Below, in pieces: positions 41,462 to 50,351 of a stretch of 54,844 nucleotides of DNA. Position 1 is the stretch's first letter. Each line of letters starts with the position of its first letter. The stretch is from assembly GCA_030849805.1 (NCBI GenBank), contig JASANZ010002148.1:1-54844 (forward strand), read 5' to 3'. The translations under genes were made by a program, and so were the position numbers. This DNA comes from Sergeia podlipaevii (Eukaryota; Euglenozoa; Kinetoplastea; Trypanosomatida; Trypanosomatidae). Under the pieces are notes generated by a model. It was not told the origin of the DNA and ran no database searches. It worked only from the letters and a program-made list of their open reading frames with translations.

Positions 41462-44044
41462 TTACCTTCTCTTACCGCGAGAAGATGAAGAGCGGTGCTT
41501 CTTTGCAGGGCTACGGGACTCCTTCTTGGGGTTCTGCTGCGGAGGGGACTTCTTCTTTTCAATATCAGTCTGCTGGCGATGGCGCTTGCCAGGACTCCGA
41601 CTGCTCCTGCAGTCCTTGTTCTGCCTCGCAGCGGCCTCTCCTCTCTTGTCGTCCTTTCTCTCGCTAGGGTCCCTATCACTACCATGACTACGGCCGTTGC
41701 GCTCGCTTTCGTCTCGTCTGCGCTTGCTGCCCCTCTCCTCACTCTCATCACGGCGACGCTTCCTATTGCTATCACTGTGACTTTCGCGCCGTGACGACCC
41801 TCGGGTATCCTCGCGAGATCCATACGAAGAGGAAGAGCGCTTCCCTCTCTCGCGGCGCCGGTTACTACTCGAGATGCTTTCCTCTGGCCGACCCAGCAGC
41901 CTCTGTTTATAGTCAGCGTGTGTGTTGAGTTCGTATCTGTAGCACTGCACTGCATTGTCGTTGATTGGCCCACCGTAGCTGGTTTGTTTGCGAAGTCCAG
42001 GGTCGGGACAGTCTAAGCGAGCGTGCCGTGGCCACTCTCCCTCGTAAACGCCGACACGGCCAGCAATGGGCGCGATCGCCGCAACATCAGATGTAATGGG
42101 AGCCACTGCGTAGCTAGCATCTGGGCCGTCAGTGGTGGCGATGGCAGCAGCAGCAGTAGTAGGCATGAGACGCTCCAACTGGCGGCTCAGAGGGTTCGAC
42201 TCATTGCAAAAGAGGAGGGTCGTGCCGACGTCCTCCTCGAGCTCGACGAGCTCCTGGCACGCCTCATGCAATGTATTGCAGTTGATAAAGGGGATGCGCA
42301 GCACGCCCTGATAGGAAAAGTTCGCCTCGCTAAAGTCCACGTCGATGCGATCGGGGTAGAACTTGCCAAGCACAGAGTTAGGGTCGTTGACCGCCTCATG
42401 AAGTTCCTCTGGGAGAGCGTTGACACTCAGGCGAGGGAGCACCGCCAGCAACTGCTCAACGGGGTGCAGCGGGGCACTGATACGCATCTCGACATCCACT
42501 CGACTCGTGAAGCTCGCCATGTCCTGCAGCAAGGGGGCGTAGTGAAACGGATAGTACCACTCCCAAGAGGGGCAGCCCTTCGTGTAGTACCGCATCACCC
42601 ACTGCATGCCTCGCAGGTATTCCGCACAGCAGAGTTTGACGTTGTTCTCAAAAGCAGCGCGACCGCCTCCCTCAAGGTTCCAGCCAAATTTCTTCTGGTA
42701 GTACTTATCCCTGTAATCCGCATCAAGATAGGAGAAGCCGAGCTCCTGCTGATCCGCCACCAGGCGCACACGCTCCTTCACGCAAGAAGTCATGAGCGAC
42801 TGCACCTTGTCGCTGACCTCCTGTGCGTTGTCTTTGTCCGACGGCGCCGTCTTTAGCACCTCCTCGATCTCGTTCTGTGCCTTGGTCACTCGCTCCTCAA
42901 CGTGCTGCTTCGCACGCTCGCGAGCCCGCACTACACCATAATACTCACGTTGCAGCTTGGGGTAGTTCTTGCTCACGAAGTTGCGGAGAAAGCAGCTGAG
43001 ACGTGCATAGTTGACCTCTCCTCCCTTGGTGAGGTAGGTGTGCTTGTCAAAGTCGCGCACGTAGTGGTCCAGCAACATCTCGATTCCCTTCGTCTTAATC
43101 GAAATGAGAGGCACGTGGGGCAAGAAGTCGTTACCGACAAAGAAACAAAGAAAAATAAAGTCATCGAGAACGCGTTCAAAGTCCATGTCAGAAATGTTCT
43201 CAAAGTCCTTCTTGAGAAGTGCGCGGTATGTATGGAGATTAAAGTAGCAGAAACGGTTGTGATCGGGCTGAAAGGTCTCTGTCAGCTGGTTGCGTAGGAC
43301 ACTGACGTGCTCCTCGTGCGTGGAAAGACCAAGGCAGACCAAATCCGCGTCCATGCCATGAATCACATGCGAGGTGCGGTGGTTATACCCAGGCTGTGAG
43401 CGCAGACCGCGAATGTAGTGCATAATCTTGTGCTCTCCCTCACCTGGCACGTGGGCATCGGAGAAGACGACGGCGAGGTTGCGCCACGAGGGGTCCTCGT
43501 TCAGTTTCTTCATGATAAACCATTCAATGGCAAGTCCCATGCGCTCCATAAAGGCAGTGGATGGTGTGATGACATTGCTGTCCCAGCGTTCCCGCACGCG
43601 TGGGCGTGGCAAGCCGAATTCCTCGACAATCTTCTTGGCACACTCGTTCGAAATGCCGTCACTCTCGATTCTTTCATCGGCTGCCCTAAAGCGGCGACTG
43701 CGCTGCTGGTTCATCTTACTGCGCGGGGCGACGCCATCCACGCACAAGACAAGACACTTGCGAGGCCGTACAACCTTGACAAGAATATCTAGTTGCTGGA
43801 ACATGCGATCAAACATCTCCTCTTCGTTTTCTGGCTCTGGCAGCGGTGCTGTATCGTGACAACAAGGATGTATCAGCCCGTTCATATCAACATAAAAATT
43901 ATCATATCTGGAGTGGGCAATGCCTCTAACAGCTACCGAAGGGTCCTCGCCTCTTACAATGGCGTCGACAAACTCTTGCGGCACATCTTCAATGCACTTG
44001 TTATAGAAGCGCTGCAGCCACAGAAAGAAGCCCGCAATACCCAT
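41462..44044 (-). CDS. 5'-3' exoribonuclease, XRN/Rat1 family
   Basis: An 860-aa enzyme that degrades RNA from a 5'-monophosphate end. The two conserved XRN regions are present: the N-terminal MGIAGFFLWLQRFY, Mg-binding Asp in YVDMNGLIHP (D53), VDGVAPRSKMNQQRSRR (103-118), SDAHVPGEGEHKIMHYIR (195-212) and MDADLVCLGL (231-240). The second region follows at about 270-560. The last ~170 residues are RS-, RE- and KR-rich and resemble a bipartite nuclear signal with an SR-like tail, which argues for a nuclear Rat1/XRN2-type enzyme. Trypanosomes have four XRN genes. By size and tail I would favour XRND, the nuclear one, but that is inference. The start is fixed by the invariant MGI/MGV N terminus. 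Confidence 0.93.
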   Translation of the reverse strand: MGIAGFFLWLQRFYNKCIEDVPQEFVDAIVRGEDPSVAVRGIAHSRYDNFYVDMNGLIHPCCHDTAPLPEPENEEEMFDRMFQQLDILVKVVRPRKCLVLCVDGVAPRSKMNQQRSRRFRAADERIESDGISNECAKKIVEEFGLPRPRVRERWDSNVITPSTAFMERMGLAIEWFIMKKLNEDPSWRNLAVVFSDAHVPGEGEHKIMHYIRGLRSQPGYNHRTSHVIHGMDADLVCLGLSTHEEHVSVLRNQLTETFQPDHNRFCYFNLHTYRALLKKDFENISDMDFERVLDDFIFLCFFVGNDFLPHVPLISIKTKGIEMLLDHYVRDFDKHTYLTKGGEVNYARLSCFLRNFVSKNYPKLQREYYGVVRARERAKQHVEERVTKAQNEIEEVLKTAPSDKDNAQEVSDKVQSLMTSCVKERVRLVADQQELGFSYLDADYRDKYYQKKFGWNLEGGGRAAFENNVKLCCAEYLRGMQWVMRYYTKGCPSWEWYYPFHYAPLLQDMASFTSRVDVEMRISAPLHPVEQLLAVLPRLSVNALPEELHEAVNDPNSVLGKFYPDRIDVDFSEANFSYQGVLRIPFINCNTLHEACQELVELEEDVGTTLLFCNESNPLSRQLERLMPTTAAAAIATTDGPDASYAVAPITSDVAAIAPIAGRVGVYEGEWPRHARLDCPDPGLRKQTSYGGPINDNAVQCYRYELNTHADYKQRLLGRPEESISSSNRRRERGKRSSSSYGSREDTRGSSRRESHSDSNRKRRRDESEERGSKRRRDESERNGRSHGSDRDPSERKDDKRGEAAARQNKDCRSSRSPGKRHRQQTDIEKKKSPPQQNPKKESRSPAKKHRSSSSRGKRR

Positions 44045-44515
44045 TTCTTTTTTTTTGTATGGCGCACACTAGTCTTGTGTAATACTAACTGTTGTACGCT
44101 ATAGTGAAAAAAAAAGGGGTGTGAAGCCACCTACAAATTTTTTTTAAAAAAAAAATTGAAAATGTGTACTTAGAACGTTCTAGAACCTGTACTTGTATCA
44201 AATATATACAATTCTGAAGACTGCGTGCAGACCGCTTCAAGTGCACACGCTTTTTACGCTTCGATTATTCATGTTTAAATGAGGGATAGGTCGATAAGAG
44301 GGGAAATATTGCGGCAATAATAATATAAATAATATAGAAATCTAGATCGGCGAGTTAAGATAAAAGAGCATTATATATACGGATTGTAATGATTGTGTAA
44401 CATCCGTGTTTTTGTTTTGTATAAAATACAATTTTTGTTGTATGCATACCTATAATGCACAACGGGCAAAAAAAAAAGGAGGCGTCTCCATGCTTCTTTC
44501 GTGTCACGCTTTCCG
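44045..44515. other. Intergenic region between the coiled-coil and XRN genes
   Basis: About 0.47 kb, AT-rich, without a gene. It holds the XRN splice signals and the 3' end of the coiled-coil mRNA. Confidence 0.8.
44099..44126 (-). promoter_or_regulatory. Predicted trans-splice acceptor for the XRN gene
   Basis: A C/T tract on the coding strand (about 44106-44120) is followed by AG at 44099-44100. The 5' UTR would be about 55 nt without an upstream ATG. Confidence 0.6.
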
Positions 44516-45595
44516 TCAAGTGCTTCGCCTTTTTTTTTTGCCCTCAGGCAGCGCCACGTCAAGTTCACAGCGCACACGCCTCGCCATTTCTACCAGCTCC
44601 ATCCCCATCTTGGAAGGGTCATTCTCAAACGCAGTCACTTGCTTCTCTAGCAACGCCCGTGCGCGTGACCGTAGTGCGGCCACCTCAATATCCATCTTGT
44701 GGACCGCTGATTTGTGTTTCTTTTCTAGTCGCCCTATTTCGCTGTCTTGCTGAAGAAGCAGCTGCCTCCGCCGCTGCGCTAGCTCTTCTGACATGGTGTG
44801 CCACTCCTCGTTCATCTTGCGAGCCAATGCTGTGAGTTGCGCTCGATGCCCCGCCTTGATGTCTAGAGCATACTGCTCCGCGGCCTCCTTTTGCGCCTTG
44901 TGGATGTCACGCTGAACAAGATCTGCGCGGATGTACTCCCGCGCCGCCACAAGACGCTCCAGTTCATGCTGCACATCACCAAGGCCCTCCTTGGCAAGAA
45001 ACACAGAAGCAGGAGGTCGAAGGCAAAAAAGCTGCTGATCATGTGCTGCCGCTAGTGTCGCCAGTTCCTCCTTCTGGGTGTTCTCGAGTCCAGTAAGTAG
45101 GGCCGCGGCTTGAGAATCAAAGGCCTTCAGTGCGGAAGACCAGTGCCGCTTCAGTAGCATCATCTCGTTCCGTTGCTGTGCAATGAGATAGGGTCTGGCG
45201 CTACGTGTGTGTACTGCATCTGACTCGCGAAGAATAAGCCGGGCATACCGAAGGCATACTTCACGAGCTCGATCTACGCACCGCTGCGCATCACGAAAAC
45301 GGCCGACCGTCACACACTCATCCCGCATGGCATCGAGCTGCACGAGATATGCGTATGTCTGCTCACCCTCTTCGCGGTGTCGGCGTGCGCTCTCATTATC
45401 CGCTCCGTCTGTAGTTTTCATAGAGTTATCACTGTTGCTCTCAGCGTAATGGTTTGCTACCAAATTCCCACCTTCTTCCTCACGCTTGGTAGGTAAAGGT
45501 AGTGAAGGACCCACAGAAGTGCTAACTGCTTGCTGAATATCCTGAACGTCATAGGGATCTACGCGGATGGGAGAGCCGGATGCTGGTGCTGACAT
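44516..45595 (-). CDS. Hypothetical coiled-coil protein
   Basis: A 359-aa hydrophilic protein that I do not recognise. After a disordered N terminus (about residues 1-75), residues ~75-345 are strongly helical with heptad patterns and high Ala, Glu, Gln, Arg and Lys. Examples are YIRADLVQRDIHKAQKEAAEQY near 220 and ALRSRARALLEKQVTAFEND near 305. There is no membrane span or signal peptide, and the tail is basic (GKKKRRS). Proteins of this kind in trypanosomatids are often cytoskeletal (flagellum, basal body, FAZ), but nothing here proves it. The start is the first Met after a long T-rich tract and an AG near 45634. Confidence 0.82.
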   Translation of the reverse strand: MSAPASGSPIRVDPYDVQDIQQAVSTSVGPSLPLPTKREEEGGNLVANHYAESNSDNSMKTTDGADNESARRHREEGEQTYAYLVQLDAMRDECVTVGRFRDAQRCVDRAREVCLRYARLILRESDAVHTRSARPYLIAQQRNEMMLLKRHWSSALKAFDSQAAALLTGLENTQKEELATLAAAHDQQLFCLRPPASVFLAKEGLGDVQHELERLVAAREYIRADLVQRDIHKAQKEAAEQYALDIKAGHRAQLTALARKMNEEWHTMSEELAQRRRQLLLQQDSEIGRLEKKHKSAVHKMDIEVAALRSRARALLEKQVTAFENDPSKMGMELVEMARRVRCELDVALPEGKKKRRST

Positions 45596-46346
45596 CTTTT
45601 TGTTCCTCCCGTCTATCCACTAAACATACTAAACTTAAAACAATAACAACAACAACAAAAAAAAAAAAAAGATGTAGTGCGTCTAGAAAAGTATATATAT
45701 ATTTACCAAGTAAGATCTGCAAAGGTTGGTTGCCTAACAAGAAAGAAAAGGGTATTTTTTAAATGGCAAGAAGATATGAATACTCACAGACATATGTTTA
45801 TCCATCGACGTGGGCTGCCTTCTCTCTCTCTCTCTCCCTCTCTCTTCATGAACCACGTGTGATGGTAGAAGAGAGAAGGAGAGAGAGAGAGAGAAAGAGA
45901 GAGCCCCCATGCATGCAGTTCCAGGAGCCTGAGTGTTTGTCCATTCGCTGATTTGATTATGTGTTATTGTTTTTTTTTTCTTATGTTGTATCATATCATT
46001 TCATAGATGTGCAATGAATGATGCTGCAATGCTGAACATAATACACGCTCACACCTCGACACAAACGCTCCTTCATTATTTTTTTTCAGTAGCAAAAAAA
46101 GTATGTAGTAAATGAAATCAACGCTCATGAAGAGAGGAGGGGATAAAAATAGAGTTTCAATGAAACCTCTTTCCTTCTTGTTTACATGTGAGCCAACTAG
46201 CTTGCTCTACTTTTCTCTCACACACATACAAACATACATACATCTATATATGTATTGTTCTTCTCTGTTTGTTTGCACGTGCGCCATGCGCCACCTCTTC
46301 TCAACAACGTAAGCCTCTCCAATCGGACCCCTCCCCCCTCCCCTTT
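45596..46346. other. Intergenic region between MORN and coiled-coil genes
   Basis: About 0.75 kb with no gene. A CT-rich block at 45823-45844 is followed on the same strand by a GA-rich block at 45872-45903, so the two could pair. A-rich tracts near 45655-45671 serve as the pyrimidine tract of the coiled-coil gene on the coding strand. Confidence 0.75.
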
Positions 46347-48989
46347 CTAAAGAACGTACAGTCCGTCTCTAAAAGTCCCAGAGAAAGTGGTACCGTCTGG
46401 GTATGCCAATACCCCTAAGCCGTGCGGAATACCTCGGTTTAGCTCCCCCTCGTAGGTGCTACCGTCAATGAAGATAATCTTACCCGGTCCATCCAGGACA
46501 ACGTCGTCGCGCCACTCGCCCTCGAAGGTTTCACCGTCGGGCTTCGTCAGACGGCCCTTGCCCCACCGCCGGTTGTTGCGCCAGGATCCCTCAAATACCG
46601 TTCCATCCTCGTCGAGATGTGTGCCTGCGCCGTATCGAGCTCCGTCCCGCCAGCCACCAACATAGCGTCCACCACCGACTGAAATGAACTCTACATGACC
46701 ACTCTGGTGCTCGCCACGATGCCACACTCCACGCATCACATCGCCATTAGAAAACGTGTGCGTACCGTGACCCTGCTGCTGTCCATCGAGCCAGGTGCCC
46801 TCGTACCGCTCGCCTTTACCGACATGCGCACACATGCCTTCACCCTGCAGCCGATCATGCAGAAAGACGCCCTCATACGTGACATCCTCAGCAGCCGAGT
46901 ACATCACACCAGGGCCCGACCGGAAGTTGTAGCGCCAGGTGCCTTTGTAGTGAGAGCCATCAGGGCCCTTCTGTATGCCCTCACCGCTGCGCGCGCCTTC
47001 CTCAAACTCGCCCTCATAGACACCGTCAGAGTCCGTGAGGACGCCATGACCGTGACGCCTATCCGTGTGCCAACCGCCAACGTAGGACGAGGTGCCATCT
47101 GCCGAGATTAGTATGCCTTCGCCCTCACGCACGTCTGCATGCCAGCCACCAGTATACATATCACCGTTTGCAAACGTGCACTGCCCGTGACCCTCACGAC
47201 AGTCCCGCGCATCGTCCCAGCTTCCCACGTACACGTCACCATTTGGGTAGTGATAGGAACCTCTCGTGGGGACGTCGTCGGTCCAGCTTCCATTAAAAAA
47301 GACGCCGTTCGTCAGTGCTATCGTGCCCTCACCGTTGCGCTTGTCGTCCACCCATATATTGCGGTGCACACAGCCCTTGGCATCGGTGTAAACGCCTGAG
47401 CCATTGCGGCAGTCGTTAGTCCACCCGCCCACGTAAACAGTGCCGTCTGGGTAGGTCGCAGTCACGTCGCCGTAGAGCCGATTCCGCTTCCAGTTTCCCT
47501 TGATGATGACTCCACTGGGATACTTCATGCAGCCCTCGCCTTCCCTAAACCCATTGACCCACTTTCCCTTGTACACCGTCCCCGCCGGCAGTAGCAGCGC
47601 CTCACCATAGCCGTGGCGTCGATCGTGGCACCACTTGCCGCGATACCAGGTACCATCCTTCTTCTCTTGAACGCCGTTGCCCTCGCGAAGTCCATTGGAC
47701 CACTCTCCTACATAGGCTCTGTCACGCCACTGGTACACTCCTCGCCCACACTTCACGCCCTTCTCCCACTCCCCATCGTACACCTCAATCTCTGGATCTA
47801 TAGGCTGAATGATGTTCCATCCAGACGGCGGACTGGACAAATCAGCAACTCCGGTGAGGGCAGCAACAAGCTGAGCATCAATGGGCACGTCGTGGTCCTC
47901 CGGGAGACTATGTGCGGACCACGGAAGACTGCGACGTTCATATACCGTACGCAGGAGCGTTAAACGCTGCTCCATGAGTCTAAACTCCGCTTCCGCCGCC
48001 ACGCTGTAATAGGCCACACCTCGCCCGTGTGGGTGGCTCCCAAGCCACTCTCCAATATATAACGAACTACAGGTAAGCTTGCACGCCCTCAGCGGGCGGA
48101 CCGAAGAAGACGCCACCATAGACGCTGCGCCTCTTCGCATCGAGGTCGACAACATGTCCTCCATCGCTTGATCAATCATCTTCTCGTCCTTGTCGCAATC
48201 ATTGTCGTCATCGCCGATCACCATGCCGTCGCACTCATAGTAAAGAGGCGGCACCTCGGCTTCGCCTACTACATCGCCTACTACATCGCCGTCGCAGTTG
48301 GCGGCTGCTCTAGCGATAGGGGAATGAGTAGCGGGTAGCGGTACAGATGGCTGTGTCCCACTCGTACCAGAAAAAAGCACAGACAAGTTTCCATCTGAGC
48401 ACACTTTTATGACATTCGCGCCGTTATGAACGCTGGACTTGTGAACGTACATGGATGAAGTCGAGGCTCCAGAAAGCGCAGCTTCAGTGTTCCCGATACC
48501 ACGCCTCATAATGGTTGTTGCAACCGCTGCCTCAGAGGGCGGCGAGCACCGCGCACGACGAAACCAAAGGCCAGTGAATCGGTTGCTAAGGGTCACCTTT
48601 AATCGTATGCTAGTGCTGCCATTTTCTTCTAGGTAGCGAATGCACAGAAAGAGATGTCCCGTCTTGAAATTGTCGTCTGCTGGGTGCACCACAAGCTTTT
48701 TCTTGGGGTTGGGTGAGAGAAGGCGCCATACGGCGTTCTCCGTCGTGGGGTGTGTCTCAGTGGGGCTCAGCAGCAGGCCACAACGACCTGCGGAATTAAA
48801 TTCTTGAAATTCCACTGACACCAGCGCCGGCTCGGGGAGCGGGATGGCAAAGAAGAGACATGGATGTGTTGCGCTGATGCGTATGTCGCATAGCTCCTCT
48901 CCAATAGACAGCAAGATTGGAGGTTGTGCGGCTGCAAGGCTAGGACCAAGGCTTGAAGCCTGCGTGTTGGCCATACCAATGCCCAACAT
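46347..48989 (-). CDS. MORN-repeat protein with about 22 units
   Basis: An 880-aa protein. One MORN unit (YIGEWLGSHPHGRG) lies near residue 310, and an almost unbroken array of about 21 units of 23-24 residues runs from about 401 to the C terminus. Typical units read YVGEWSNGLREGNG, YKGKWVNGFREGEG and YEGTWLDGQQQGHG. A few are degenerate (HRNIWVDDKRNGEG, MRGVWHRGEHQSGH). The N-terminal part (about 30-145) has beta-strand character (LCDIRISATHPCLFFAIP, HLFLCIRYLEENG) and may be a small beta-sandwich, but I cannot name it. An acidic linker sits near 250-270. No kinase or SET domain is attached. MORN arrays form extended scaffolds and may contact membranes. A cytoskeletal or flagellar role is likely but unproven. 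Met1 and Met6 are both possible starts. Confidence 0.92.
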   Translation of the reverse strand: MLGIGMANTQASSLGPSLAAAQPPILLSIGEELCDIRISATHPCLFFAIPLPEPALVSVEFQEFNSAGRCGLLLSPTETHPTTENAVWRLLSPNPKKKLVVHPADDNFKTGHLFLCIRYLEENGSTSIRLKVTLSNRFTGLWFRRARCSPPSEAAVATTIMRRGIGNTEAALSGASTSSMYVHKSSVHNGANVIKVCSDGNLSVLFSGTSGTQPSVPLPATHSPIARAAANCDGDVVGDVVGEAEVPPLYYECDGMVIGDDDNDCDKDEKMIDQAMEDMLSTSMRRGAASMVASSSVRPLRACKLTCSSLYIGEWLGSHPHGRGVAYYSVAAEAEFRLMEQRLTLLRTVYERRSLPWSAHSLPEDHDVPIDAQLVAALTGVADLSSPPSGWNIIQPIDPEIEVYDGEWEKGVKCGRGVYQWRDRAYVGEWSNGLREGNGVQEKKDGTWYRGKWCHDRRHGYGEALLLPAGTVYKGKWVNGFREGEGCMKYPSGVIIKGNWKRNRLYGDVTATYPDGTVYVGGWTNDCRNGSGVYTDAKGCVHRNIWVDDKRNGEGTIALTNGVFFNGSWTDDVPTRGSYHYPNGDVYVGSWDDARDCREGHGQCTFANGDMYTGGWHADVREGEGILISADGTSSYVGGWHTDRRHGHGVLTDSDGVYEGEFEEGARSGEGIQKGPDGSHYKGTWRYNFRSGPGVMYSAAEDVTYEGVFLHDRLQGEGMCAHVGKGERYEGTWLDGQQQGHGTHTFSNGDVMRGVWHRGEHQSGHVEFISVGGGRYVGGWRDGARYGAGTHLDEDGTVFEGSWRNNRRWGKGRLTKPDGETFEGEWRDDVVLDGPGKIIFIDGSTYEGELNRGIPHGLGVLAYPDGTTFSGTFRDGLYVL

Positions 48990-49755
48990 GAGATTTCTAA
49001 TCTAGCTAGTAATGTGAAGTTCTCTTTCTATTCTCTCCACCCCTTTCCAAGAAGAAAAGGGGAATTTACTTGTAACTAATATGATTGATTGACTTATTTT
49101 TCCCCCACCTTCAGCACCAGTACCTAGCAATTGCTGCTGACTAGAGCAAAGGAAAGGAAAAATAAAAGGCGTTTCACGGGTGTAATTTGAAAATTGCAGT
49201 CTGTGTGCCCAATAAATCTTCTGTTTAGTGCGAGTTACATATATATATTGAAAGTGACAAAAAAATTATAATGAGACAAGACAGAGGCATATATATTTGT
49301 GGTACACAGATAAGGACAAGGACATCAATAAGTCACATTTCCTGTAGATGAGATCAACAGGGGAGACGATATATTATTTCTCTTTCTCTATTTATTTTCT
49401 TCTTTCTGAGTGACACACAGCGCAAAAATAATAATAATAATAGAGATAGGAAGAGAAATAATAAAAAAGAAAGTAACTGAACAAGATACTAAAGTGCGAT
49501 TGAACGTCATTGCCACAAAGAAAAATTCCGAGCAGTAACAACCAAGTAGTAGTAGTAATACAAATAATAGCAATAAAAAAAAAAAATAGAGAGAACCACT
49601 CGCATATCGCTCCAATAAATTCCCCAATACTTATATATATCGTCTCTGCTCAAATTGAATAAAACCCAGTATAGCGCAAAATTTGCCTTCTCAAATGAAC
49701 AATATAAATACGCATATATGTATGCCTACTACCATCAGCAAAAGACGAGGAGAGA

Positions 49756-49772
49756 GGGAGGGAGGGGGAGGG
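49756..49772 (+). other. Potential G-quadruplex motif
   Basis: Four runs of three or more G separated by single A residues lie on the plus strand. The coding strand is therefore a C-rich pyrimidine tract, which may instead act in trans-splicing or polyadenylation. Confidence 0.6.
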
Positions 49773-50113
49773 AGGAGGAGAAGGGTGGAGAAAAAAAAAA
49801 TGATCCAAAAGGGTAACCCCTCATCTACCAGTACTCATAAGTACTCATAATAAAAATGGCAACCACAAATCCACCACAAATAGGGAGAAAAAAAGATGGT
49901 GTTTCTTTCTTTTTTTTTTTTGCTTTTGAAATGCTGTTACAGTGTCAAAAGCAAGACAGAAAAGAAACACGGAACGATTAAAAACAAACCCGTAGGGAAG
50001 TAGCGCAATTTACAAAGAGTGTACACAAACACCTTCACTCAACATCATACATGTTTTTTTTTATTTTTTTAAAAAATGAAGAGCAGAAGTAATTCTTCTC
50101 CTTCTTCATCACA

Positions 50114-50140
<27 letters not shown>
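50114..50140. repeat. (AC)n microsatellite
   Basis: About thirteen AC units on the plus strand, (GU)n in the transcript, roughly 210 nt past the stop codon of the GTPase-like gene. Confidence 0.97.
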
Positions 50141-50144
<4 letters not shown>

Positions 50145-50351
50145 GGAAACGATTGCTAGCTACGACGCTCCTGGGAATCACTGTATGGGGCTGTGATATG
50201 ACGGTAAAGCAAGCAAAGGTGGAATAATGATAATACAATATAATAATGTATAGAGAGACCTGACAACGGTAAATGTAAACAATAAGATACATAAACAACC
50301 AAAGTACAAAAGACTTCCATGAATAACAGCGAAATTATAAACACACTAACA

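Larger units (their letters stand above)
48990..50351. other. Intergenic region with G-rich tract and AC repeat
   Basis: About 1.36 kb with no gene. It contains an AC repeat at 50114-50140, a G-rich run at 49752-49775, TAA/TAG triplet patches near 49426-49441 and 49546-49556, and many A runs. It spans the 3' UTR of the GTPase-like gene and the upstream signals of the MORN gene. Confidence 0.8.

Noticed and set aside
42023..42856. A 277-codon plus-strand frame
   Set aside because: It is antisense to conserved XRN sequence and explained by that gene's codon bias.
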